Positions 29,831 to 40,005 of a stretch of 42,729 bases of DNA are shown piece by piece. The notes beneath the pieces are model-generated. The model was not told the DNA's origin. It saw only the letters and a list, made by a program, of their open reading frames with translations, and ran no database searches. The position numbers and the translations under genes were made by a program. Each line of letters begins with the position of its first letter. Position 1 is the first letter of the stretch. The DNA is from Gnetum montanum. Taxonomy: Eukaryota > Streptophyta > Gnetopsida > Gnetales > Gnetaceae. The stretch lies in the NCBI GenBank assembly GCA_015680685.1, contig MNCI01001038.1, forward strand, positions 1 through 42,729, given 5' to 3'.

Positions 29831-32800
29831 TGTAACAATCCATATTTTTGGTATTCTTGGTACATCTGATTTTCATAGAGTATGTGATGCTTATGAACAA
29901 GTGTGTATTTTATGCATGTTTTTAGGTCAATGTATTCATGATTTTATATGTGATGATCTATGATGATGTTGAGCTTTGATATTCTTAGGTTCTTGGATGT
30001 TATAATATATCTTTATGTATGTATGTATGTATTTATTTATTTATTACCATCTAGCATATGTGCACTAACCCTATGGTTGAGTGTGGTAGGATCTCGTGAG
30101 GATTGGTTGGAAGAATGACATGGCATGTGATTTATAGTTTGTTTATTTCTTCTCTAAAGCATATGTTGTGGCCTTATGGTAATATGGTGTGATAGCTATT
30201 TGTATTATATTTAATTTAAATTATTTTTATTTTTATTATAAGAGGTTTTGGAATATTTGGTATCACAGATTTTTATGGTATTTACTCTTTTGATTATTTT
30301 GGTTTGCATGAGAGTTTTGTGAGTGGGAAAGGATGTTACATATGAGATGGATAAGGTTTTTGCTATTATTCTTTTAGTTTTTTGCTAGTTTTGGCAATTA
30401 ATTTTTTCTCCCATTTCATGATTTTTCTTGGTCAATCTTCATTAAAAATTTCATAAATCATTTTCTCTACACACTTTGACAATTCAAGAGAAGTGTCATG
30501 GAAGATTGAAGCTATGGAGGTACTACAGAATTGTAGATCAATTATATAGATTACTTAGATCTTTGTGGTTTTCTCTCCTGTCTTGTGATTTTTTGTCATA
30601 CAAATTTAGAGGTGAGTTATCTTGGCTTTTTTTTCATTTACAATTATAGGTTTGTGCACATTCGTGGGTTGGTTATTGTTTATTATTTTGTATGGATATG
30701 ATGCTATCAATGAGATTATGAAAATTACTTTAAATCTTTATAATGTTATTTCAATATATTTGGTATTCACAATTGATGGTAATATTTTGTTGTTTTCTAA
30801 TCAATTTTAGGTATGGCTTTTACAAGGATTATTCCAAAAATTTTGTTGATTTGGCTTTTGTTGTTCCATGGTTTTAACTAGCTACATTAGTATGTTGATA
30901 TGTGGTAATTTTATTTAGATATGATCTTGAACCTGGAGAGAGATGTGATTTGGTGGCTAGTTTAGGGATTGGAGATTTTTAGGATTTTTTTTGAAACTCT
31001 TTTTAGGTCCATTTTTCTTGCTATGCTAGTTATACTTATTGTATATTCCCTATTTTGCATAGTAGTTTTGATTTGGATTCTACTTTCCCTTGATCATACT
31101 ATGATTTTGGATGTTTCGATTCCAATATTTACATATTAAGATTTTTAGCCTTATGTTTTGTCAATTTGAGTTCATGGTTTCACTATTTGATGCTTTTGAT
31201 CTTTACCAATTCTTAACCTTGGCTTGTTAATTTCTTTACTTATGGATTCCCTACTCATTTCATTATTTCGATGCTCTCCTAGTGTTTTCTTACCTAAACA
31301 AGATGTCCCTTATGTGTATCAAAACTCTCTATTGTACATACTAGTCTTAGACAAGACGTCATCTCTTATCCTAAGATGTCTTTACAAAGACATCTCATTC
31401 TCATATGAGATGCCTCCTTTGAGATAACTTATTTTACTAGATATGTCTCCCATTTTCTTAGACATCTCATCCTTATTAGAGATGTCTCTCCTAAGATGCC
31501 TCATTTTCACTAGAGACATCTCCTATTTTTTGGCAACGTCTCATCCTCATCAAATACATCTCCCCTAAGACATCTCATTTTCACCAAATACATCTTTTAT
31601 TTTCCTAAGACATCTTCTTCTCATTAGAGACATATCCCCTGAGATGCCTCATATTGACCAAAGATGTCTCTTACTTTCCAAGATGTCTCCCCTCCAAGAT
31701 TAGCTCAAACATAAACTTGGATTTTATGAAGTTTGATCCTTCAATTTGTTCTAGAATTTGGATTTCTAAATCTCTATGCTTTCTAATACTTTATTGAATC
31801 TTCCTCATTTTTTGAATTGACATTGTTCTTGTTAGGTCTTTAAATGTTAGATATTTTTCATTGTTTGGGTGATTATTGACTAGCTTGAACTTTAGTAAAT
31901 TATGGCCATCTCTATTAGTTTCATTAAGATATCAATCTTACCCTTGTTATCTTCCAATTTTTTATTGTGTTCACACTTTATATCTTGATTTTTTTTATCT
32001 CTTAAGTCATTGTTGGGGATATGTAAGATCTCTTGGATGTGGGTTTGATTTCTTGTGATGCTAGAATTTTCCATGTGTTTGGTTTGGATTTGTTAGTGTC
32101 ATGTAATTATTTAGGCTAATATCTTTGTAAGGATCCCTTGGATTATAAGATATCTTAATGAGAAGGGTCCTTTTGATTTTGTTGCTATTACCATCCACTA
32201 TCATTTTGGATGTTATATTTTTGTGATTGTTTGGTTGTTTAGATGATGGAAATAGCATTGAGTTTAGGTGGTTGGTTGCAGATGGGCTTCCTAGAGATGG
32301 TTTGATAATCAATGCCCACTAGAATGCATTAGTGGTCTTCTTTATAGTTCCAATCCTATGTGAGAGGGTGATTTCATGGCTCATTGACCCTTATTGTTTT
32401 GTGCCTCTAGAATGTTAGAGGTGATGCCCTAGATGATGCCTATACCACTTGTATGTTTAGAGAAGATTAGAAGTAATATCCTGGGTAATGCTTCACATTC
32501 CATTTAAGACTAATAATAAGTTCAAGTACTTGATAATTTGATATTATTTTAGACATGTTCATTTTGGAATTTGGCAAGTACACATGACAACATGATACAC
32601 ATTTGATACTAAGTGTAGTGCATGCTAGCCTCCTTCTTTGTGGTGATTCATGGAGAGGAAAAATATTGGTTTTGGCAATGTTTGATGAATAGATGTTTGC
32701 TATTCATTGTATGTTAGTTTGGATGTTTCAAGCTAACATGTTTTGTAGGTTAGCCATGCTCCTTCTAACTTGCATGAGGTTTGTAAATTTATTGATTAGA

Positions 32801-33356
32801 GATGTTATATACTGATAAACTACTTTAATTTCAAATTCATTTATTTTGGATAAGATGGAAGTTTTGGATGGTTTATTGAATATTTTAGTACGATGATTAT
32901 ATGTCTCTAGTTTAGAGGTTTGGCTATTTGTGTATTTAGCTTTTTCAACATTGTGTAGATAGCATCTCTCTTGTTTTAGTTTTGTTATATGGATATTTGT
33001 ATGGTTTAGACTTTTGTCATTATGATTAATATAATTATGAAGATTCTAATTTTCAGCATATATGTTTATCTTTTTCTTATTAGATGCTTCAATTTTCAAC
33101 ATCCATACTTATCATGATATTTTATATGTGTCATATGTAATTGTATATTCTTATTGTGATTTTATATTTATGCATTTTATTTTTTCATTTGTTTAGTTTC
33201 TCTCTTTTCCTTAAATCATGGGTTCAAGCTAAATTTCTTTGTCATTGTTTCACTACATAGTTCCTTCGTTTACTCCTTTTCATGATCAATCAATCATTAG
33301 GGGTTTTACCCAATGTAATGCTCTCCAACCTGAGGCCCAAAAAGAAAGGTGTTACA
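29831..33356 (+). repeat. Element E: very long (about 3.5 kb) 5' LTR
   Basis: It starts TGTAACAATCC and ends AAAGGTGTTACA, giving a 6-bp TGTAAC/GTTACA inverted terminal repeat. It is followed by AGC and a primer-site-like TAGCATTAGAG, and then by gag. No gene occurs inside. It includes a compound microsatellite (TATG then ATTT, 30014-30045), a run of nine exact AGACATCT/AGATGTCT octamers at 31374-31690, and AT-rich sequence. Chromovirus LTRs of the Del/Tekay type can be this long. The 3' partner LTR is not in the window, so the left edge rests on the terminal repeat alone. A shorter LTR ending at 30340 (TGTTACA) was considered and is not followed by a primer site. Confidence 0.55.
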
Positions 33357-33359
33357 AGC

Positions 33360-33370
33360 TAGCATTAGAG
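33360..33370 (+). promoter_or_regulatory. Element E primer-binding site (decayed tRNA-iMet type)
   Basis: TAGCATTAGAG matches TGGTATCAGAG at 8 of 11 positions, and the three differences are transitions. It lies four bases after the LTR end and about 45 bases before the gag ATG. Confidence 0.5.
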
Positions 33371-33414
33371 AGTTAGTTTTATAAATTTTTCTTTTTTTAT
33401 TGCTATGTCTAATA

Positions 33415-34512
33415 ATGGTAAGTGCTAGAAGCGGATGTGGTCATGCTATGAGGGTGGATGTTGGATTTAGCAATCCAACACCAGCACCCAATCCCATTCT
33501 TGAGTGAATGGAGGAGTCATTGATAAATGTCCAAGCAGAACCTAACATTCAATTCCTACTCCTACATAATAGAAGGATATCAACAAAGTAAATATCAAAT
33601 GTTATCTATTTTAGTTCCTCTATTATCATATGAAGTGGAACTTTGGTTCACCATTGATGTAGAATGCTTCTAGGAGTGATGGCAGTGGCAGATGACTAAT
33701 AGAGAAAGAGCTTATGAAGAAGTTCTATAAGATAGGATTCCCTACCTTCCAAGCTAAGGAGAATTCTATCATTGCCACTAAGTGGCTTGAGAAGGTCCTT
33801 AAGATCTTTAAATTGATAGGTTGTACTCTTGTGCAATAAACCTGTTTGGTAACTCATGAACTTTATGGGGTTGCTAGATTCTAGTGGACTACTTAGGAGA
33901 AGGCTTATCATTGGGAAGAGTGTAATGTTTATTAGAGCAATTTCCTCAACACTTTTAATACTCATTACATTCCTTCAAACTTTGTGAAGGTGAAGGCTAA
34001 GGAGTTCTACTACCTCTTCTAGGGTAATTGGATTGTGACAAGGTACAATTGCAAGCTCTTAGAGCTGAGTATGTATGTGCTTCAGATATAGTCAAATGAG
34101 AATTTCAAAGCAAATCATTTAATTCATGATCTTTGTGCATCCATTAAAGACCATTTGCTTTCTCTATGCCTTCAAACATATGAGGATGCTCAAGTTCATG
34201 TGTTAGATCTAGAGCGCAATTAGTTGGCTGAAGTTATGCAATGAGATTATTCTCACAAGAGGGACCAAACCTCTTCTGGAAAGTCTAATGAGTCTAAGTA
34301 GACCCAAAGATTTGGTTTATATGGTTAGTAGTAGAGCTACTAAGACCTTAGTATCAAACTATAGGTGGTGGGACCACTCATTGGTCCATTACTTGCTTTA
34401 CTTGTAGGAAGGTTGGACATGTTCGTAGGGACTATACCAACTATCGCAACTATGGCCAACTGGACCATAAGAGTTTTAACTATCCAAAGAGCTTAGGAGG
34501 TGAAGGTCATTA
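33415..34512 (+). pseudogene. Element E gag (Retrotrans_gag capsid plus two zinc knuckles), broken
   Basis: It starts at ATG 33415 (MVSARSGCGHAM). Capsid blocks follow in broken frames: FYKIGFPTFQA, TKWLEKVLKIFKLIG, then KAYHWEECNVY, FLNTFNTHYIPSNFVKVKAKEFYYL and WIVTRYNCKLLEL. They match the plant gypsy capsid pattern. The nucleocapsid (about 34380-34500) has CFTCRKVGHVRRDY and then YRNYGQLDHKSFNY, two CX2CX4HX4C knuckles in which four of six cysteines have become tyrosine (TGY to TAY). There are at least ten stops. Gag would form the particle and bind element RNA. The frame ends at a stop near 34512 and runs into inverted pol sequence. Confidence 0.75.
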
Positions 34513-34544
34513 GTAGAATGACAAAGCTACTAGTAGCCAAGGTG

Positions 34545-35690
34545 GTGCCAGGATACATGTTGTTCAGGCAACTCCTCAAATGAAAAGTACACTAAATATT
34601 GTTGATGAACATGATGACAAACTAGTCTAGGTAGGATCTCATGACAATGTTCATGAGGTGCATGAACACTATAGGAGCATTAGTGAGTCCAAATGACAAA
34701 ACTAAGAACTTATAATGTCCATACTATATCCTGAAGGTTGTCTTGGGGACATCCTCCTCCTTGATGCAAACTTGGTAGTACCTTGGCTTTAGGTCAACCT
34801 TAGAAAACATCCAAGCTTCCTTTAATTGATTGAACAAATGATCTATGTGTGGCAAAGGATACTTGTTCTTCACTATAACCTGGTTCAATTGCTAGTAATT
34901 AATGCACAACTACATACTACCATCCTTTTTCTTTACAAAGAGGATAGGAGCATTCCAAGGAGATACACTTGGATGAATTAGGTTCTTGTTAAGTAACTCT
35001 TGAGGTTGAATCTTTAGTTTTGCTAACTCAATACAAGGCATTTTATGTGCGACCTTGAAGATAGGTTTTGCACTACTTTTAAGAGAAAACTTAAACTCAA
35101 CATCATGCCTTGAAGATAGACCAGGTAATTCAAAATGAAAAACATTAAAAAAAGCTCATGCACAATAGGAATCTGCTTAAGCCCTAATGATAAATAAAGC
35201 TCACTTATTGAAATAGTAAAATAAGAATGATCCTTCCACAACAAATGATGAAACAATATTGAAGAAACAAGATCTAACTTCACCTTATGTGTCTTGGTAT
35301 GCATTATCATCTGAACACTATCATTTGTTACCAAGAAAAGTGCCTTGTGAAAACAATCCAAGTTGACTTGATAGCAAGATAACCAATCCATACCTAAGAT
35401 AATATCATAGTCCCCTAAATTCATCATGTGGAGATCATTGAATCAAGTGGCATCTGAATTAGCAAGGATACAAACCTATAGACTTGGTCCACAATAAGCA
35501 CACAACCACCAACAAAGCTAATGGTCGATCCTTGATAAACACACTAATCCATGAAATCCTATTGAGAAACTACACATAGATCAATGAAAGAATGGCTTGC
35601 ACAAGGATCAAATAGAGTCAAAACTACTAAATTAAGAATCTTATCTCTAGTCTTCATTATGGTGTTAGGCTAAACATTGATTAGTTGATT
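34545..35690 (-). pseudogene. Fragment F: protease-RT part of a chromovirus-like pol, inverted and broken
   Basis: Read on the minus strand, the open frame 35427-35023 begins LGDYDIILGMDWLSCYQVNLDC, the classic junction after the gypsy protease. After frameshifts the RT blocks follow: [64 protein letters not shown] and SFGLTNAP (about 34630). The catalytic motif is FINN instead of FIDD (both Asp to Asn), and the reading continues as VYFSFEELPEQH to about 34550. The fragment lacks RNase H and integrase. It meets element E gag head-on. Its orientation means it is not simply the pol of element E. Confidence 0.8.
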
Positions 35691-35742
35691 TGTCAAAGCT
35701 CATAACTATAAGAAATATTAACATTTATTAATGAAGTATAAT

Positions 35743-36626
35743 TGATGGAACATGATATCATATGGGCTGCGATATCGCGTACACGATATTGCATCCGCCA
35801 CAATATCGCATCCCTCGTGATATCGCATACGCGATATTGCATCTTCCCTTGCGATATCGTGTACGCAATATCGCAGTTCGTCACCAAATCTATAAATATG
35901 AGGTGACTCTCACTTGTTTAGGCATATAGATTTAGACCTTAGCTAAACTCTTGCCATTTTGCCTCTCCAGAGATAGAATAATTTCCATGTGCCCGCAGTA
36001 GGAGTCTCAAAGTGAACATATCTCTATTTGATTGAATTGTACTTGAGCACATATTAGTGTGCGGCAATAAAGACGAACTTTCTGATAAACCTTGTAGCAT
36101 GTGGACTAAGCTAAATAGGATTTAATTACTGATGAATGTTTAATTGCTTTTCTAGATGATTAATCTCTCTTCACCCTTATCTCCTCGTAATGCGGAATGA
36201 GTACGATTTAATCATGAGCATTTAAGTGTGAGTACTTAATAACCCAGTAGCATACTTAGGATCTATGCTTGGTGATCCCAGTGGTAGTCATGCATGAATT
36301 TTAGGATGTGTACAGATGATTAAGGATGGATGCTCATCGCACTTAGGCTAGTTTAGATTTTCTCTTACCTTTTCCTCCTAGCTTAGTTAATATTACTTTC
36401 CATTGCCTTTAGGAGTAGCACTAGATTAGGAACACATCATACGCCTCACTCTAGACTAAACCATACATGACAAAGCTAATACTAGTCCAAGTGGGAAGAT
36501 AGCGAACTACGACCTAAGGATAACTGTTTGGGTGCACAACTAGTCCGTCTGCTGAGTTCGACTGAATTGCGCGTGAAAACACTTGTATTCATATGGTTGA
36601 GTGTAGGGGTACCTTGCCACTCATCA
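35743..36626 (+). mobile_element. Solo LTR of family A (884 bp) with 5-bp target duplication
   Basis: It starts TGATGGAACATG and ends CCACTCATCA. Five bases on each side, ATAAT (35738-35742) and ATAAC (36627-36631), agree except for one transition. Neither the primer site nor the purine tract of family A adjoins it, so it is a solo LTR left by recombination between the LTRs of a full element. The TATA box TATAAAT lies at 35891-35897. The last block matches other family-A LTR ends. Confidence 0.8.
35769..35874 (+). promoter_or_regulatory. U3 array of three 24-bp palindromes built from GCGATATCGC
   Basis: Units lie at 35769-35792, 35817-35840 and 35851-35874, with a half unit at 35801-35810. 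The ideal unit is two GCGATATCGC palindromes joined by GTAC and is self-complementary over 24 bases. Deviations are almost all C-to-T or G-to-A at CpG. The array ends about 17 bp before the TATA box. This is the place of an enhancer; a protein that binds it is not known to me. Confidence 0.75.
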
Positions 36627-36631
36627 ATAAC

Positions 36632-37560
36632 GAAGCAATTTATTAACAACATAGTTTATTTAAAGGAGACTTGCTCATTGAACAAAGGAGTGCCTTCAGG
36701 CATGGGTAACATGTGTTTCCATTGGAGTGTCCATGAATTTTTATTATGTGTATTTATTGTATTATGACTATGTCAAACTTACCAAAGGACTACCTTTAGA
36801 CATGGGTAATATGTATTTCCAGTGACATGGTAAGCTAGCGCGTATGTTTTTTTCATTAAAACTCAAGTAAATAACACGATAGCAGGATAAGACTTAGAGT
36901 AGTAGCTTTAGAAAATCCACAAATCCCCTTGGTGTCACACCCTTTGCATTTCCACTTAGTTCTTCCTTTTTCTATCTAGGCATAATGATCATAAGTTTGT
37001 TTCAGTTTTATTGTGAAAAGAATGGTATTATGTCCATGGTAAGAACCTCTTATTATTGGAAATGAATGAATGGATGATGTGATCTCACTATATGTACAAT
37101 CAGCCCTTTAATGATTTGATAACATAGGGTGAAATTCTCATTGTTTGAACTACATCTCATTTATTTGTTTACACTTTATTAGAAAAATCAATAAAAATAT
37201 GTACATGGAAAATAGTAAAAATCATAGAAGAATGAGAAATAGATAAAAATAGAAAAACATGTAAAGAAATTGAAAAATACTAAACAATAAAAAATGATAA
37301 GAAATATGAAAAGTATAAAGAATAGGAAAGATATCATAGACTGTAAAAATTGGTAAAAATTAGGAAAAGTATGACAAAAATTGTAAATAAAAAAATTATA
37401 AAACAAAAAATTTAAAATGTACTTGTCAAATCTTGATTCAAGATAGGGTATCTTCTCCATGACTGAACTCATGGGTGTGTTCAAAAAATGGACTGCACAT
37501 CCCCTAGGATTATATAATCTAACTTTCTTGTTTATCATTCTTAGTGATTTATATTTTCAT
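36632..37560 (-). other. A2 post-integrase-type region, non-coding
   Basis: AAAGGAGTGCCTTCAGGCATGGGTAACATG (in two parts) near 36685 and a sister copy near 36783 resemble 41975-41998. GAATGGATGATGTGATCTCACT near 37063 resembles 42343-42362. From 37180 to 37420 the plus strand is A-rich with almost no C, like 42530-42729. Minus frames here are low-complexity, Phe/Tyr-rich artefacts and not genes. Confidence 0.5.
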
Positions 37561-38420
37561 TTATTATCCCATGTAACATTGATGATAATCAAGTTTTGAT
37601 CTTTTGGAGATACATATTCTATTGGATGAGGTTGTCTTTCCATTTTAGAAGGTTCAAATATGTTTTCTTAGTTATTCTTAATTTCAGGTTTTGAGCCTCC
37701 ATGTTCACTACTTATAATTGGAGTATGGTCATGGTTTAGGATATCCTTTTGTAAGTTTTCTATTGGGGCCATTTTCTTGGAGTAGGAGTTTATAAGTAGG
37801 TTGGATGTTTCCATGCATGTTTTGAAGAGTTTTATGTTCTTATTTATTATCATTGTTTCTTTTTGCAGACATTTTTTTCAAATTTATTATGGGCTAGTGT
37901 AAGAATCATGTTGACATTCTAAACTTTTGATCTATAACTACATCCTTCTTCATAATAAGTAATGCATCAAATTATTTATGTTTGTCTGGCTCTATAATTA
38001 TCTTGGAAATTTCCAAGGAAAAGTCTCTCATTGCTAACTTAGCATTCATTTTACTAAGTCATGCTTCCCCTATAATGATAGGAAAGTCCTTGTTAGCATT
38101 CTTTACATCAACCACAAGAAAGTATGTTGGATAGGACCACTCATTGATAATGATCACTACATCATTAATCTATCCTAAAGGAATGGTGGTTGATTGATCT
38201 ACAAGCTCTAGTCTTATGTTGCACTTCTTTAATAGTGGTAGGTTTCATACCTTTTATGTTTCATGAGATATCAAATTAACTTCAAAACTTGAGTCTACTA
38301 GAACTTTCCATAGTGAATTTGCAGCAATTTGTAAATAAATCAAAGGACTTCCAAATCTATTATTTTCTTAGGAAGATTTCCTACTTTGATCCAATCTAAT
38401 ACTATATTAGTTAGCATGAA
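37560..38420 (-). pseudogene. A2 protease and pre-RT region, broken
   Basis: On the minus strand VLVDSSFEVNLIS (about 38290-38325) corresponds to the retropepsin active site, normally Asp-Ser-Gly, here Asp-Ser-Ser. It is followed by a run reading FLVVDVKNANKDFPIIIGEAWLSKMNAKLAM (in short blocks, 38020-38125), the plant gypsy protease tail. A polar linker (37668-37853: NLLINSYSKKMAPIENLQKD) comes next and the similarity then ends. In a live element the protease would cut the Gag-Pol polyprotein. Stops and frameshifts are frequent. Confidence 0.6.
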
Positions 38421-39960
38421 AATTGGTAAGTTCTTTTCCTCTAATGCTAGAAGCATAATACTATCTTGAGGACTTCATGTGAAAGGAGCAAGGTTAGATG
38501 AAGTCTCCATCCTTTGAATCTTTTCTAGACTTGTTCTAAAGAAAGGACCTTTCCTAGATTTGCATTTAGTATTTCTAGTATAATTATACTAAATGCCCTA
38601 GTAGCATTCTTTCACTGTGGTTGTGTTGGCATTTCCCCTTGCATGATTGGCAAAAGTATTAGCAATAATGAATTAGGAGCTTGATATAAGGGACTTGATG
38701 TTGGTTGGGACATGTAAGAATTAGGATCCATACATGAGGTTGTGAGTTTATGGTATTCAAATGAATAGAAGAAGAGAAAGTATGAACATAAGTGTTTCTA
38801 AGGGAAATAGGACATTGTACATAGTATCCATAGGGATTTGGTTATCTATATGGATATTGCTAGCTTGGTGGTGACATTTCCCATGATTATGATTATTTCC
38901 ACTACTGTTGGTATTTTTTTTGCAATTGAGAATGAGTCCCACTTGGATGGTATGATTGTTGGTAGGGGTGTTTGAAATTACCTTGCAAATAAGATAATTG
39001 CCTAGGCATTTATTTCTTGACAAACTTTGGATTGAGTATGTATGCCCTCGACTCTTGTAAGTGGGCCATGACAAGGCAACATCCCTTAGGATGTTCATAC
39101 TAGTACACTTTACAACCTTCATCATCTTTTAGGCTTAAGTCCATTACTTCTTCCACCGCAACAAATTTTCCTTTATTTTTGTAGGTTTCACGTCCATTAT
39201 CTCTTTTCCTCTTTTTGTCCTTACTTTCATTAAAGGCTTGTTCCATCCTTTCCTCCACTATCTTAAGTGCTATAGCAAACTTCTCATTCATGATATCCCA
39301 CATTTTCTCTACCTTTGTTGCAATATCATTAACTAATTTCTAGATAGGCAGAGTCTTCTACTAGATTGTATCTTCTAATGTTTCTTCCTCACATGATTCA
39401 CATATCCTTAGATCCATTTTTCTGATTACTAAATCTTTGTTATATTCTTTGGCTAATTCCCTTTTCCTTAGCTCTCCGTCCTCTTTCATCACTTGGTTTA
39501 TCAACTATTGCATCCAATGAGCGATCATCTCAGATAATCTACCTTAGGCATATACTCCAAGGGTTTCTCTTGTTTTGTTCTTAGCCCATCAATGATATGC
39601 CATAGTTGTTCCTGTTGAGAGAATTTGTGACTTGGGCATTTATGCAATAAGGAATAGTACCTATCCATTATTGCATCAAGGAATTCATGTATCCCTTATT
39701 CCATCCTTGGATCTATTTTCTTAAATTTGACACTCTTGAGTAAGTTTGATACTTATTATTAAAAATTTCTAGCACAATACTCCATCTTCAAATTAATTCT
39801 AGTTATAAGGATCTATGTTAGAATCGCTCCTGTGAGAAGAAGACATCATGTGTTAGAAAATAAAAACACAATGTGCTCCTTAAATTTTTTGTAGTTATTT
39901 TTGAAGTAAGATATGGCTCTAAGGTTCAATCCAATGATTTGAATAATTTTTACTAGTTCT
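38420..39960 (-). pseudogene. A2 gag, broken (Athila-type)
   Basis: The minus strand reads FLDAIMDRYYSLLHKCPSHKFSQ then LWHIIDGL at about 39690-39590, the capsid pattern of Athila-type gag (CPxH, then a Tyr/Asp-Gly-Leu block). The longest clean run is 39303-39100: MWDIMNEKFAIALKIVEERMEQAF, then a Lys/Arg-rich patch and VAVEEVMDLS. It is followed by CKVYWYEHPKGCCLVMAHLQES, a Cys/His cluster where a zinc-binding region is expected. The tail (38760-39060) is Gln/Ser/Tyr/Pro-rich and in broken frames. The position, directly after the tRNA-Asp primer site, supports gag. It is not functional. Confidence 0.6.
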
Positions 39961-39986
39961 AGATAGTGCATGTTACAACTAAAATG

Positions 39987-40004
39987 TCCCTGGCAATGAC
40001 GCTA
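39987..40004 (-). promoter_or_regulatory. Primer-binding site complementary to tRNA-Asp
   Basis: On the minus strand TAGCGTCATTGCCAGGGA follows the LTR end after one base. It matches the tRNA-Asp-complementary site TGGCGCCGTTGCCGGGGA at 14 of 18 positions, and all four differences are transitions. This type of primer is used by Athila-like elements and shows that the LTR at 40006-40827 is a 5' LTR for the sequence to its left. Confidence 0.8.
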
Positions 40005-40005
40005 A

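Noticed and set aside
29831-30340. A 510-bp LTR (TGTAAC to GTTACA)
   Set aside because: No primer site or gag follows 30340, and flanking five bases do not match. The later TGTTACA at 33356 is followed by both a primer-site remnant and gag.
35743-36626. 3' LTR of element A2
   Set aside because: It is in the opposite orientation to A2, lacks an adjoining purine tract and has its own 5-bp duplication.
37188-37538. Minus-strand 116-residue membrane protein
   Set aside because: Phe/Tyr/Ile runs come from the A-rich tract on the plus strand; low-complexity artefact.
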